Assembly: GCA_965246845.1 (NCBI GenBank)
Contig: CBDFFR010000012.1
Location: forward strand, 1 to 64,000
DNA: 64,000 nt
From: JBBRMW01 sp965246845
GTDB lineage: Bacteria; Chloroflexota; Anaerolineae; Aggregatilineales; UBA2796
Reading direction: 5' to 3'
How positions within the stretch are numbered: position 1 is the first letter of the stretch; every line of letters starts with the position of its first letter. The notes beneath the pieces are model-generated. The model had not been told where the DNA came from. It was given only the letters and a program-made list of their open reading frames with translations, and did no database searches. Shown here in pieces: positions 16,973 through 25,836 of this stretch. The position numbers and the translations under genes are program-made.

Positions 16973-18951
16973 GTCTGGTCACACGCATTCGCAAATCCCC
17001 GGCTCCGTGGTTAACGCTCGTGAGCGCGCTGGTCATGCTGGGGGCGTTCTTCGTAACGCAGCCGTGGAGCCTGCCGGACTTCGGCGCGGGTGGCTTCACA
17101 CCTCCGACAGGTGGTACAGGCAGCTTTCAAATCTCCGCCAACTTCACGCCACCCGCCAACTTCCAGCTACCGGCGAACTTTACGCCGCCCGCTAACTTCC
17201 AGCTACCGCCGAACTTCACACCCCCGGCAGGCTTCGCAGTGCCGCAAGGGACGCCTGTTGCAGGCGGCGCGAGCAGCAGCACGGGCGGGTTCGTCGCACC
17301 AGCCAGCACACCCGTTCCGGGTGGTGGCAGCGTTCAACCGCCCGCCAGCAGCGGCAGTACGATCTCTGGTGGAGCAGGCGGCTTCCCCAGCGGCGCGCCG
17401 GGCGGCAGCTTCTTCACGGTGATCATCGGCGTCCTCTCCAATCCGCTGGTGCTACTCATTCCGTTGGCCGGGTTCGTGGCGCTGGTCATGGCGCTGTGGC
17501 GTTTCGCCAAACCGCGAGCGGCGCGCATCACCTCCTGGCTGACGCTCGGCGCGGGGTTTGCCGCGCTCGTCTACTTCGTCACGTTTTTCATCGCGCGGCG
17601 CACGCCGAATAGCAGCGGCTTCTGGGTCGCCGGGATCGGCGTGCTGGGCTTGCTGATCCAGTATCCGCTCGCGCGCCCATCCTTCCCGGCACGCGCCAAA
17701 ACCGTGAAGCTGGAAGGTATCCCCGCGCGGCGCACCAGCGGACTCGCGCTCGGCCAGAACTTCGCAATCGCGTTCGATGCGCTCATGGCGAACAAACTGC
17801 GCTCCGGTCTGACGATGCTCGGCATCGTGATCGGCGTGATGTCGGTCGTCGCGCTGCTCTCTGTCGGGCGCGGCGCGCAGGCAGCGATCACGGAGCAAAT
17901 CTCCGGGACGGGTCTCAACCTACTCACGCTCACTTCCAAAAACACGGGGACAAGCCGCAACCTGACGCTGCAGGACGCGGAAGCCCTGGACAAGCAACTC
18001 ACCAACGTCACGGCGGTCCTGCCGCAATATGGCGAAACGTTGCGCGTGCGTTCCGATGACGAGAACATCCTCACCAGCGTCACAGGCGTTACAGACAAAT
18101 ATGCCACCACGAGCAACCTCAAGGTGGATTATGGGCGCTTCCTGAGCCGCTCCGATTACGATAGTGCATCGCATATCGCGGTCATCGGCAAACAAGCCTC
18201 GGCGGACCTCTTCGGCGGGCGCGACCCGATTGGCAAGACGATCCGCATCAACGGCGTGCGTTTCGAGGTGATCGGCGTCATGGCACAGCAGGATTCCGGG
18301 TTCGGTGGAAACGCCAATTCAACGATCTATGTACCCCTGAGCAGCGCCTATCGCAACCTGTTCAACGTTAAAGCGCCCGGTTCGAGCGACAACGTGGTAT
18401 CGAGCCTGCGCGTCGCGGTCGATGATACCAACAACGTCGCCTCGGTCAAATCGCAGATCGAACAAATCCTGCGCACGCGCCACAAACTCAAGGTCAGCGA
18501 TGAGAATGATTTCAGCGTCCTCGATCAACAATCGCTGCTCAATACGGCCAGCACGATCACAGGCATCCTGACAGTGCTGCTTGGTGCAATTGCCAGCGTC
18601 TCGCTGCTCGTCGGCGGGATCGGGATCATGAATATCAGCCTCGTCTCCGTGACGGAGCGCACCAAAGAAATCGGCTTGCGGAAGGCCATCGGCGCACGCA
18701 AAAACCGGATTCTGTTGCAGTTCCTGATCGAAACAATCTTTCTCAGCACGCTGGGCGGGATCATCGGCGTCCTGCTCGGCGTCGGGATCGCGCTGCTGGT
18801 CAATGCCAGTGGCATCCTCACCGCCCGCGTTACCGCCGATTCGATCCTGCTCGGCCTCGGCTTCTCAATGATTGTCGGCGTCTTCTTCGGCGTGTACCCG
18901 GCCACCCGCGCGGCGGCACTGCAACCGATTGAAGCGCTTCGTTACGAATAA
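16969..18951 (+). CDS. MacB-like ABC permease with extra N-terminal Pro-rich region and membrane helices
   Basis: The last 410 or so residues are a standard MacB permease: a first helix with SGLTMLGIVIGVMSVVALLSVG, a periplasmic core domain, then three C-terminal helices starting at VSLLVGGIGIMNISLVSV with TERTKEIGLRKAIGARK. In front of this are about 250 unusual residues. These comprise one membrane helix (15-35), a low-complexity extracytoplasmic stretch with repeats of NFTPPANFQLP, a Ser/Gly/Pro linker, and about three further helices (145-235). The full 660 residues exceed the usual length of MacB without its ATPase. The same Pro/Asn/Phe motif appears in the secreted protein encoded at 21.4 kb, suggesting the two act together. 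Confidence 0.9.
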   Translation: MSLVTRIRKSPAPWLTLVSALVMLGAFFVTQPWSLPDFGAGGFTPPTGGTGSFQISANFTPPANFQLPANFTPPANFQLPPNFTPPAGFAVPQGTPVAGGASSSTGGFVAPASTPVPGGGSVQPPASSGSTISGGAGGFPSGAPGGSFFTVIIGVLSNPLVLLIPLAGFVALVMALWRFAKPRAARITSWLTLGAGFAALVYFVTFFIARRTPNSSGFWVAGIGVLGLLIQYPLARPSFPARAKTVKLEGIPARRTSGLALGQNFAIAFDALMANKLRSGLTMLGIVIGVMSVVALLSVGRGAQAAITEQISGTGLNLLTLTSKNTGTSRNLTLQDAEALDKQLTNVTAVLPQYGETLRVRSDDENILTSVTGVTDKYATTSNLKVDYGRFLSRSDYDSASHIAVIGKQASADLFGGRDPIGKTIRINGVRFEVIGVMAQQDSGFGGNANSTIYVPLSSAYRNLFNVKAPGSSDNVVSSLRVAVDDTNNVASVKSQIEQILRTRHKLKVSDENDFSVLDQQSLLNTASTITGILTVLLGAIASVSLLVGGIGIMNISLVSVTERTKEIGLRKAIGARKNRILLQFLIETIFLSTLGGIIGVLLGVGIALLVNASGILTARVTADSILLGLGFSMIVGVFFGVYPATRAAALQPIEALRYE

Positions 18952-18981
18952 CCACCCATGAACAGCAAAGGAGCAATGCAC

Positions 18982-21249
18982 ATGAACATCAAACGTCCCC
19001 TGATCCTCCTGAGCGCGCTGGCCGTAATTGCCAGCGCGACCTTCGGAGCAAATGCGCCCGCCCGCGCCGCCGATACCACGACCCTCACGATTGCCATGAT
19101 CGGCGGTTCCGCCGACAGCCAGGACAAGGCGAATTATAACGCCGCGCTGCTCGCTGCGGAGAAAATCAATGCCGACGGCCTGAGCGACTCGAACGACAAC
19201 AAGTACACCCTCGCTGTTCAATACTACGAGGCGAACACCAGCGACAAACTCAAGGAGAAATTCACCGACGCCAAATCGGACAAGGTGGCCGCGATCCTCG
19301 CGCCTGCCGATAGCGACCGCCTGAACACCATCCTGACCAAAGATGTCGGCTCATTCGCGGTCCTCTCCGCCTCGCCCGATACGCCGGACAAGACGAACGT
19401 GTTCCGCCTGACGGCTTCACCCACCGCCTCGGCCAACGCCGCCGCCGATTTTCTGGTCGCCAAGCGCCACCTGAGCAAAATCGCGGTCGTGGCTGCCGAT
19501 ACGGAGACGGCGCAAACGCAGATCAAGAACTTCAAAACGAAAGCGGGCGACAAGAACATCCTCGCCACCTACACGCACGCCGCCGATTCGACCAGTTTCA
19601 ATGAGACCGCACGCGCGATCCGCGACTCGAAAGCCGATGCGATCTTCGCGTGGACGCTCGATACACCGATGGCGGCGTTGCTCAACGCGCTCAATACGGT
19701 CGGCTGGAAGGGGACAGTCGTATATCAGGGGATGAACGCCGAATTCGTGAAGAAGGTCGGCGCGGAAAAAGCGCAGAACGTATTCGGTCCGCTCGGATGG
19801 ACGGCCAGCGCCTACGATACGACCAGCCAGGATTTCGTAACCAGCTACGCGAATAGCTACGGGATGCAACCACCGGATCGCAGCGCGGCCTATTACGACG
19901 CGGTGGAGATGATCGCCGCCGTCGTCGCGAAGGGCAACAAGGATACGGCGTCCATTTCCAGCGGGCTTGCGAGCCTGACCAACTATCAGGGCATTCAGGC
20001 GCGTTACGACAATGGCAAAGCGAACAGCCTGCTGATCGTGCAGTCGCGCAATTCGGAGAACCTCATCGAAGCGGCACGTTACGCGAATGGCTCCTGCACA
20101 AACTGTGCCGATACCACCTACACCAACATCACCGATACGAAGGTTACGACGCGCTCGACGCTGACCGTCGCGGTCATCGGGAACTTCACGGGTCCTTCGC
20201 AGGCGACGGGCGAGGCCGCGCTGCACGGCGCGCAGCTTGCAGTGCGCGAAGTGAACGATAAAGGCGGCATCATTGGACCGAGCAATACGCGATATACGCT
20301 TGTACTGACGACCTATGATGCACCGACCGCCAAAGATGCCTCGGATGCCGTCAAGAAAGCGAAGGATGCAGGCGCGGCGATCATCCTCGGACCGGATTAC
20401 AACGGGCAAATCCTGCCCGCGTTGACGCAGGCCTCCACGCAGAGCATCGCGCAGCTTGTCTCCGCGACATCGAGTGACATTACCACCAACGAGACGTCCG
20501 ATTACGTCTTCGGGCTGCGCGCGACCGATGCACAGCTTGGCAAGGCGACGCTGCAATATCTGCTCGATGAACGCGACCTGACGCGCTTCGCGACCTTCGC
20601 GGTCCGCACCGATTATGGCCTGAACACGATCAACGCGCTCAAGGACCAGATCGCCGCCTCGGATGACGGGCGCGTCGTCGCCTCGGTCGATCATAATCTC
20701 GATCAAACCGACTATGCGCAGTACGCCAAAGACCTGACCGCCACCAACCCGGAAGTGATCCTCGCATGGACGACGCAACCCGCGCTCGAAGGATTAATTG
20801 ACGCGCTTGGCAAGACGGATTGGAAAGGCACGCTCGTCTATGGGTATCTGACTTCGGACCTGACCAGCACGCTCAAGGTCCCTGCCAATATCGAACTGCT
20901 GGGTCCCGTCAACTGGTGGAACAACGCTGCGGACTGGGCGAGCGTCGATTTCAGCAACCGCTATACGGGGTACTATGGGACTGCGCCGCTCCAGCAGAGC
21001 GCCGTCTACTACGACGCGATCCATCTGATCGCGCACGGCGTGAAGGAAGTCGGCGGCAAGAACACGGACCTGCGTAGCTGGATCAACAAGCAAACCGCGT
21101 TTCGCGGTGTACAGGGCATGTACAAGCCCTCCAGCTACGCCGATGGCGAACTCGCACGCACGGTCTTGATCCTGCGCGTTGGTTCGGCGGGCGTCACCGA
21201 AGTCGCGCGCTATGACGATGGGGCGTGCTGGGTGAATTGCTCGAAGTAG
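18982..21249 (+). CDS. Secreted protein with two fused LivJ-like binding domains
   Basis: The 755-residue chain starts with a signal peptide (MNIKRPLILLSALAVIASA.., cleavage likely after APARA). It then carries two consecutive type-1 periplasmic-binding-protein domains of the branched-chain amino acid class, about residues 28-375 and 385-755. Both halves share the same landmarks, for example LTIAMIGGSADSQDKANYNAALLAAEKIN and LTVAVIGNFTGPSQATGEAALHGAQLAV, and both end with an AR..GSCTNC/ARYDDGACWVNC-like Cys pair. AAGGAG lies eight bases before the chosen ATG. It follows the MacB permease by 30 bases, and no Liv permease is nearby, so a sensing or capture role for the export system is possible. 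Confidence 0.88.
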   Translation: MNIKRPLILLSALAVIASATFGANAPARAADTTTLTIAMIGGSADSQDKANYNAALLAAEKINADGLSDSNDNKYTLAVQYYEANTSDKLKEKFTDAKSDKVAAILAPADSDRLNTILTKDVGSFAVLSASPDTPDKTNVFRLTASPTASANAAADFLVAKRHLSKIAVVAADTETAQTQIKNFKTKAGDKNILATYTHAADSTSFNETARAIRDSKADAIFAWTLDTPMAALLNALNTVGWKGTVVYQGMNAEFVKKVGAEKAQNVFGPLGWTASAYDTTSQDFVTSYANSYGMQPPDRSAAYYDAVEMIAAVVAKGNKDTASISSGLASLTNYQGIQARYDNGKANSLLIVQSRNSENLIEAARYANGSCTNCADTTYTNITDTKVTTRSTLTVAVIGNFTGPSQATGEAALHGAQLAVREVNDKGGIIGPSNTRYTLVLTTYDAPTAKDASDAVKKAKDAGAAIILGPDYNGQILPALTQASTQSIAQLVSATSSDITTNETSDYVFGLRATDAQLGKATLQYLLDERDLTRFATFAVRTDYGLNTINALKDQIAASDDGRVVASVDHNLDQTDYAQYAKDLTATNPEVILAWTTQPALEGLIDALGKTDWKGTLVYGYLTSDLTSTLKVPANIELLGPVNWWNNAADWASVDFSNRYTGYYGTAPLQQSAVYYDAIHLIAHGVKEVGGKNTDLRSWINKQTAFRGVQGMYKPSSYADGELARTVLILRVGSAGVTEVARYDDGACWVNCSK

Positions 21250-21355
21250 GTCGGGCAAGCCGCGCCCCCTACATCGGAGAGGCGCGCGCATTCTGTAGGG
21301 GCGGACCTGCGTGTCCGCCCGAAGTGACGGGTCGGGCAAGCCGCGCCCCCTACAC
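21248..21355. repeat. Cluster of three palindromic repeats
   Basis: Units at 21248-21272 (GGTCGGGCAAGCCGCGCCCCCTAC), 21295-21321 (GTAGGGGCGGAC..GTCCGCCC) and 21330-21354 (a near copy of the first). They fill the 148-bp spacer between the double binding protein and the next gene, and do not look protein-coding. Confidence 0.8.
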
Positions 21356-21397
21356 CGGGACTGTATTGCTTTCAGATTCATCAGGAGAAGATTCACG

Positions 21398-22543
21398 ATG
21401 CGTAACCGCCACTTTCTCATGCTCGCCGCCTGGCTCGCCTGCGTCGCGCTGCTCGGCAGCGCCGTCACCCAACCGATCAGCGCGCAAGCCGACACGATCA
21501 CGCTCAAGGATGCGCAAATCCGCCCGGAAAGCATTGCGTGGAACGCCGCAAGCAGCACATGGCTTGTCAGCTCCACCGCCAAAGGCACAATCTACGAAGT
21601 CGCCGCCGATGGCACGGCCAAACCGTTCATCGAAGACAAGGACCTGAAAGCGACCGCCGGGTTGTACATCGACGCGAAAACCGGCAAACTGTACGTCGTC
21701 AACTCCAACTTCCTGAGCATTCTCAGCAGCGGTGGTTTCCCCGGCGGTGCGGGTCAGCCGCAATTACCGCCCGGTGTAACGCCACCCGCCAACGGACAGA
21801 TACCCCCGAACTTCACGCCGGATGCGCAAATGCAGCAGATGATCCAGCAAATGATGCAGAACATGGATTCGACCATCACGCTCAACGTTTACGACCTGAA
21901 GACCAAACAGCGCCTGCAACGGGTGGACCTGACCACCGTAGCCGCCGCGCAGGGCGTGCGCTTCGCCAACGATGTGACGACTGACCCGGATGGCAACGCC
22001 TATGTCACGGATAGCTTCGCAGGTGCGCTCTACCGTGTCGATGCGAAGGGCAGCCCCGCCTACTTGAGTGATCCGCTGCTGGGCGGCGGTGGTCCCGCGT
22101 TTGGCGCGGCGGGCGGGCTGGGCATCAACGGGATCGCCTATCACCTGGACGGCGTGCTGCTGATCAACAAGACCAGCGATGGCACGCTCCTTAAAATTGC
22201 GTTGAGCGACCCCTCGAAGGTGATCGCGGTCAAGCTATCCGAGCCGATTACGGGCGCGGATGGAATGCGCGTCCGCGCGGATGGCAAAATCATCGTCGTG
22301 AGCGGCCAGAAGTCCACGCTATATGTTCTGGGCAGTTCCGACAAGTGGACAACGGCAACTGTCGAACAGAAGATCGCGATCCCGGCGGGTTCGACGGCGG
22401 TGACATTCTCCGATACGGAAATGTTTGTCCTGAGCGGCGGCGCGGCGGGATTTGGCGGCGGTGTGCCGGGTCAGCCACCCGCGACGCGCCCGGCAAATGC
22501 TACCATCGAGGCAGCGACAATCAAGCGCCTGCCCCTTAAATAA
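21398..22543 (+). CDS. Secreted beta-propeller protein (SMP-30/NHL-like) with Pro-rich insert
   Basis: The 381-residue protein has a signal peptide (MRNRHFLMLAAWLACVALL, ending near ISAQA). It then shows strand repeats typical of SMP-30/gluconolactonase-like propellers: RPESIAWNAASSTWLVSSTAKGTIYEV, GVRFANDVTTDPDGNAYVTDSFAGALYRV and GINGIAYHLDGVLLINKTSDGTLLKI. An insert of about 50 residues (PPGVTPPANGQIPPNFTPDA then a Gln/Met-rich stretch) interrupts one blade. The insert resembles the NFTPPANFQLP repeats of the MacB-like permease upstream. GGAG lies before the ATG at 21398; the upstream frame is repeat-derived. The ligand or reaction is unknown. Confidence 0.8.
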   Translation: MRNRHFLMLAAWLACVALLGSAVTQPISAQADTITLKDAQIRPESIAWNAASSTWLVSSTAKGTIYEVAADGTAKPFIEDKDLKATAGLYIDAKTGKLYVVNSNFLSILSSGGFPGGAGQPQLPPGVTPPANGQIPPNFTPDAQMQQMIQQMMQNMDSTITLNVYDLKTKQRLQRVDLTTVAAAQGVRFANDVTTDPDGNAYVTDSFAGALYRVDAKGSPAYLSDPLLGGGGPAFGAAGGLGINGIAYHLDGVLLINKTSDGTLLKIALSDPSKVIAVKLSEPITGADGMRVRADGKIIVVSGQKSTLYVLGSSDKWTTATVEQKIAIPAGSTAVTFSDTEMFVLSGGAAGFGGGVPGQPPATRPANATIEAATIKRLPLK

Positions 22544-22557
22544 TATCCGATATTCAC

Positions 22558-22580
22558 GGGCGGGGAGTGATTCCCCGCCC
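22558..22580 (+). terminator. Strong hairpin after the propeller gene
   Basis: A perfect 9-bp GC-rich stem (GGGCGGGGA/TCCCCGCCC) with a 5-base loop lies 15 bases after the propeller stop and 22 bases before the response-regulator start. There is no T-tract, so it may slow or stabilise transcripts rather than terminate fully. Confidence 0.55.
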
Positions 22581-22601
22581 ACACAAAATTGGCAGCAAAG
22601 T

Positions 22602-23324
22602 ATGTCACCAAACCCAACTTCGACCCAACGTATTCTCGTCGTTGATGACGACAAAGAAATCGTACGCCTGATCCGCGCCTACCTCGAACAGGCAGGCTAT
22701 CAGGTTTTTGCCGCGTATGACGGCGATACCGCGCTACACATCATGCGGCACGATAACCCCAGCCTCGTCGTGCTGGACCTGATGCTTCCCAACCGCAACG
22801 GCTGGGATGTGACGCGGGTAGCGCGCGCTGACCCGGTGCTGCACAAAATCCCGATTATCATGCTGACTGCGCGCATCGAAGATTCGGACAAAATCGTGGG
22901 TCTGGAACTTGGAGCCGATGACTACATCGCCAAGCCGTTCAACCCGCGCGAAGTCGTGGCGCGCGTGCGTGCGGTCATTCGCCGCACTTTGAGCAGCCGT
23001 GACGTGGTGAAACAAACCATTTTTCATGCAAACGGCCTCACGCTCGATCTTGACCAACATTTGACGCTGCTCGATAACCGCGCTGTCGATCTGACGCCAA
23101 CTGAATTCAAACTGCTGCACCTCTTCATGAGCAATCCGGGTCACGCCTTTGCGCGCGACGAGATTGCGGAAAAAGTGAGCGGCTATGATTCGGAAATCGT
23201 TGAGCGGACACTCGATACGCATATCAAGAATTTGCGCCGAAAGATCGAACCGGAAGGCGAGTCGCAACGCTTCATTCAAACCGTGTACGGCATCGGCTAT
23301 CGCTTCGTCGGGGGCAAAAATTGA
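22602..23324 (+). CDS. OmpR/PhoB-type response regulator
   Basis: The 240-residue protein has an N-terminal receiver domain (RILVVDDDKEIVRLI, phospho-acceptor Asp in VVLDLMLPNRNG, switch Lys in DDYIAKPFNPRE) and a C-terminal winged helix (VDLTPTEFKLLHLFMSNPG, then TLDTHIKNLRRKIEP and the closing hairpin GIGYRFVG). It should bind DNA as a dimer when phosphorylated by the kinase encoded next, whose start overlaps its stop. Upstream lie the MacAB-like and binding-protein genes on the same strand, making these plausible targets. No signature binding site was identified. Confidence 0.96.
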   Translation: MSPNPTSTQRILVVDDDKEIVRLIRAYLEQAGYQVFAAYDGDTALHIMRHDNPSLVVLDLMLPNRNGWDVTRVARADPVLHKIPIIMLTARIEDSDKIVGLELGADDYIAKPFNPREVVARVRAVIRRTLSSRDVVKQTIFHANGLTLDLDQHLTLLDNRAVDLTPTEFKLLHLFMSNPGHAFARDEIAEKVSGYDSEIVERTLDTHIKNLRRKIEPEGESQRFIQTVYGIGYRFVGGKN

Positions 23325-24733
23325 TTAACCGGTTGTGGGTGCGCCTGAGCATTGCTTTCGCGCTGATGATCTTTCTGAGTACACTGATTATTTTCGCGAC
23401 GACCGCCGCGACGGTCGCGCCGACGGCGCTGCAAAACGTCTTTCTCGCCGAGCTGGTTGGCCCCGGTGGCCTTGTCAGCGATCTCTCCATCTTCTACGCG
23501 AAAAATGGCTCGTGGGCGGACCTGAACGATTTCTGGGCGCAGCGCAACCGGGTGATTACCGTTGCGCCCGCGATCAATGTGGCTATCGTCATTACAGATT
23601 TGAATGGGGTTCTTGTCAGTGGACAAAACAATCTTGACCAGGACAACTCACCGATGCAGTTCGAGCGGTTGCCAATACTCGTGAATGGCGAAGTCAAAGG
23701 GTACGTTCAACTTAGACCAACCGATTTGCAGCCGCCGATCAGCGGTTTAGGTACGCTATTTGCGCAACGAGTGAGCGCGACTCTGCTTACTTTCACACTT
23801 GTAACGGGCGTGATCAGCATCATCTTCGGTGCGCTGTTGAGCCGCAGCCTGACCGCGCCGCTAAACCGATTGGCAGAGGCCGCGCGCCTGATTGGTGTTC
23901 GCAAGCAGTACCACCCCGTCAAAGTCGCAGGCACGACCGAAGTACGCGCGCTGGCACGCTCGTTCAACGACATGACCGACGCACTTGGTCAGGCCGAGAC
24001 GCTACGCCGGAACATGGTCGCGGATGTCGCACACGAACTGCGCACGCCGCTTTCCGTATTACAGGGCAACCTGCGCGCAATCCTCGATGACGTCTACCCA
24101 ATGAGCAAGGATGAAATCAGCGCGCTCTACAACCAAACGGTCGTTCTGGGGCGGCTGGTCAATGATTTGCACGAACTCAGCCAGGCCGAGGCCGCCAAGC
24201 TGCGCCTGAACCTGCAACCGACCGATCTCTCCGCGCTGATTGGCGAGCAGATCGCGACGTTCAGCACGATAGCCGAGGCGGACGGCGTGGAACTCACCTT
24301 CAGCGCACCGCCGGACCTCCCGCTTTTGATAATCGACCCGGTACGCATCACGCAGACTGTCGGCAATCTGGTCTCGAATGCGCTGGCACATACACCTGCC
24401 GGGGGACGCATTTCCGTCGCGCTGTCGCGAACCACAGCGCCGCAGGGTGTGTCGATCACCGTGCAGGACACGGGTGAGGGCATCGCCGCCGAGCATCTGC
24501 CCTACGTTTTCGAGCGCTTCTACCGCGCCGATGCCAGCCGCGCCCGTAAAACAGGCGGCGCGGGGCTGGGGCTGGCGATTGCGCTGGCGCTGGTCGAAGC
24601 GCATGGCGGGACGCTCCGCGCGACGAGCGCAGGGATCGCGGGGCGGGGCAGCACCTTCGAGATTGTGCTGCCGCTACGTACCCATGATCCGAAGTTCGTG
24701 CCGGACGGCAAGTCGGAGAGGCGCTCAATCTGA
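23321..24733 (+). CDS. Membrane sensor histidine kinase (partner of the response regulator)
   Basis: The 470-residue kinase has a membrane helix at residues 7-29, an extracytoplasmic sensor of about 125 residues, a second helix near 155-178, a HAMP domain (LTAPLNRLAEAARLIG), an H-box VADVAHELRTPLSVL with the phospho-accepting His, an N-box LVSNALAH, DTGEGI, FERFYRAD and the G2 box GAGLGLAIALAL. The start is a TTG overlapping the response-regulator stop (TTGA), which implies translational coupling. The sensor region has no recognised domain. The signal is unknown. Confidence 0.94.
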   Translation: MINRLWVRLSIAFALMIFLSTLIIFATTAATVAPTALQNVFLAELVGPGGLVSDLSIFYAKNGSWADLNDFWAQRNRVITVAPAINVAIVITDLNGVLVSGQNNLDQDNSPMQFERLPILVNGEVKGYVQLRPTDLQPPISGLGTLFAQRVSATLLTFTLVTGVISIIFGALLSRSLTAPLNRLAEAARLIGVRKQYHPVKVAGTTEVRALARSFNDMTDALGQAETLRRNMVADVAHELRTPLSVLQGNLRAILDDVYPMSKDEISALYNQTVVLGRLVNDLHELSQAEAAKLRLNLQPTDLSALIGEQIATFSTIAEADGVELTFSAPPDLPLLIIDPVRITQTVGNLVSNALAHTPAGGRISVALSRTTAPQGVSITVQDTGEGIAAEHLPYVFERFYRADASRARKTGGAGLGLAIALALVEAHGGTLRATSAGIAGRGSTFEIVLPLRTHDPKFVPDGKSERRSI

Positions 24734-24785
24734 GGTAGACTTTCCTCGCAGAGGCCGACACGCGACGGCATTGCAAGGAATCACT

Positions 24786-25832
24786 ATGGACGTTTCTTCG
24801 CCTCAAAATCAAATTGCGGTGCGCTTTCGGGGAGTCAGTCGCGCCTTCGGAGAGGTGCGCGCCGTCGATGCGGTTGATCTGGAAATACGCGACGGCGAGT
24901 TTTTCTCGATGCTCGGACCATCTGGGTCCGGCAAGACGACCTGCCTGCGCCTGATTGCTGGGTTCGAGCAGCCGAGCGCGGGCAGCATCCAGCTTTATGG
25001 GGACGAGGTGGCGGGCGTACCGCCGTTCCTGCGCGATGTGAACACGGTCTTTCAGGATTACGCGCTCTTCCCGCACATGAACGTCGGGGATAATGTCGGC
25101 TATGGCTTGATGGTGAAGCGGGTTCCGGCGGCGCAGCGGCGCGAACAGGTCCGCGAGATGCTGGAGATGGTACAGCTTACGGGCTTCGAGGCGCGCAAAC
25201 CTTCGCAGCTATCGGGTGGGCAGCGGCAGCGTGTGGCGCTTGCCCGTGCGCTGATCAATCATCCGCGCGTGCTGCTGCTCGATGAACCCCTCGGCGCGCT
25301 CGACCTCAAGCTGCGCCAGCAGATGCAGGTCGAATTGAAATCGATCCAGCACCGCGTCGGGATTACGTTCATCTTCGTCACGCACGATCAGGAAGAGGCG
25401 CTCACGATGAGCGACCGGATCGCGGTTTTCAATAAGGGCAAAATTGAGCAAATCGGCGCGCCCGCAGAAATTTACGAGCGTCCGCGCACGCTGTTCGTTG
25501 CCGGATTTGTCGGCACATCGAATCTGCTTTCGGGCGAACGTGCGCGGCGGCTGATGGGGCGTGATGGTCTGTTTGCAGTTCGCCCGGAGAAAATCGGCGT
25601 GCTGCCCGCGAACCAGCCCCCGCCGGAAGGAGCGCTCTGCGAACAGGGAATCGTGCGCGATGTGGTCTACCTCGGCGCGAGTACGCGCTACGTGGTCGCG
25701 CTCTCCGACGGCGCGGAACTGATCGCTATTGAGCAAAATTTGCGACATACGGCACAAAACGCCGCCGCGCTCCGCGACCAGGCTGTTTCGCTCACATGGA
25801 GCCGCGAGGACGCGGTTCTGCTCGAAAGTTAG
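24786..25832 (+). CDS. potA: Spermidine/putrescine-type ABC importer ATPase
   Basis: This is a 348-residue PotA-like ATPase: VSRAFGEVRAVDAVDLEI, Walker A GPSGSGKTT, PotA-typical VFQDYALFPHMNVGDNVGYG, signature LSGGQRQRVALARALINHP, Walker B LLLDEPLGALDLKLR, and a C-terminal TOBE domain (VRPEKIGVLP onwards). AAGGA lies eight bases before the ATG. Two permease genes follow with almost no spacing. The family imports polyamines or related solutes; the substrate is set by PotD, which is absent from this window. Confidence 0.93.
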   Translation: MDVSSPQNQIAVRFRGVSRAFGEVRAVDAVDLEIRDGEFFSMLGPSGSGKTTCLRLIAGFEQPSAGSIQLYGDEVAGVPPFLRDVNTVFQDYALFPHMNVGDNVGYGLMVKRVPAAQRREQVREMLEMVQLTGFEARKPSQLSGGQRQRVALARALINHPRVLLLDEPLGALDLKLRQQMQVELKSIQHRVGITFIFVTHDQEEALTMSDRIAVFNKGKIEQIGAPAEIYERPRTLFVAGFVGTSNLLSGERARRLMGRDGLFAVRPEKIGVLPANQPPPEGALCEQGIVRDVVYLGASTRYVVALSDGAELIAIEQNLRHTAQNAAALRDQAVSLTWSREDAVLLES

Positions 25833-25836
25833 CGGG

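Noticed and set aside
19417..20778. A 453-codon open frame on the minus strand inside the double binding-protein gene
   Set aside because: It runs fully antisense to a clear gene and its translation is Arg-rich with no domain, typical of shadow frames in high-GC genes.
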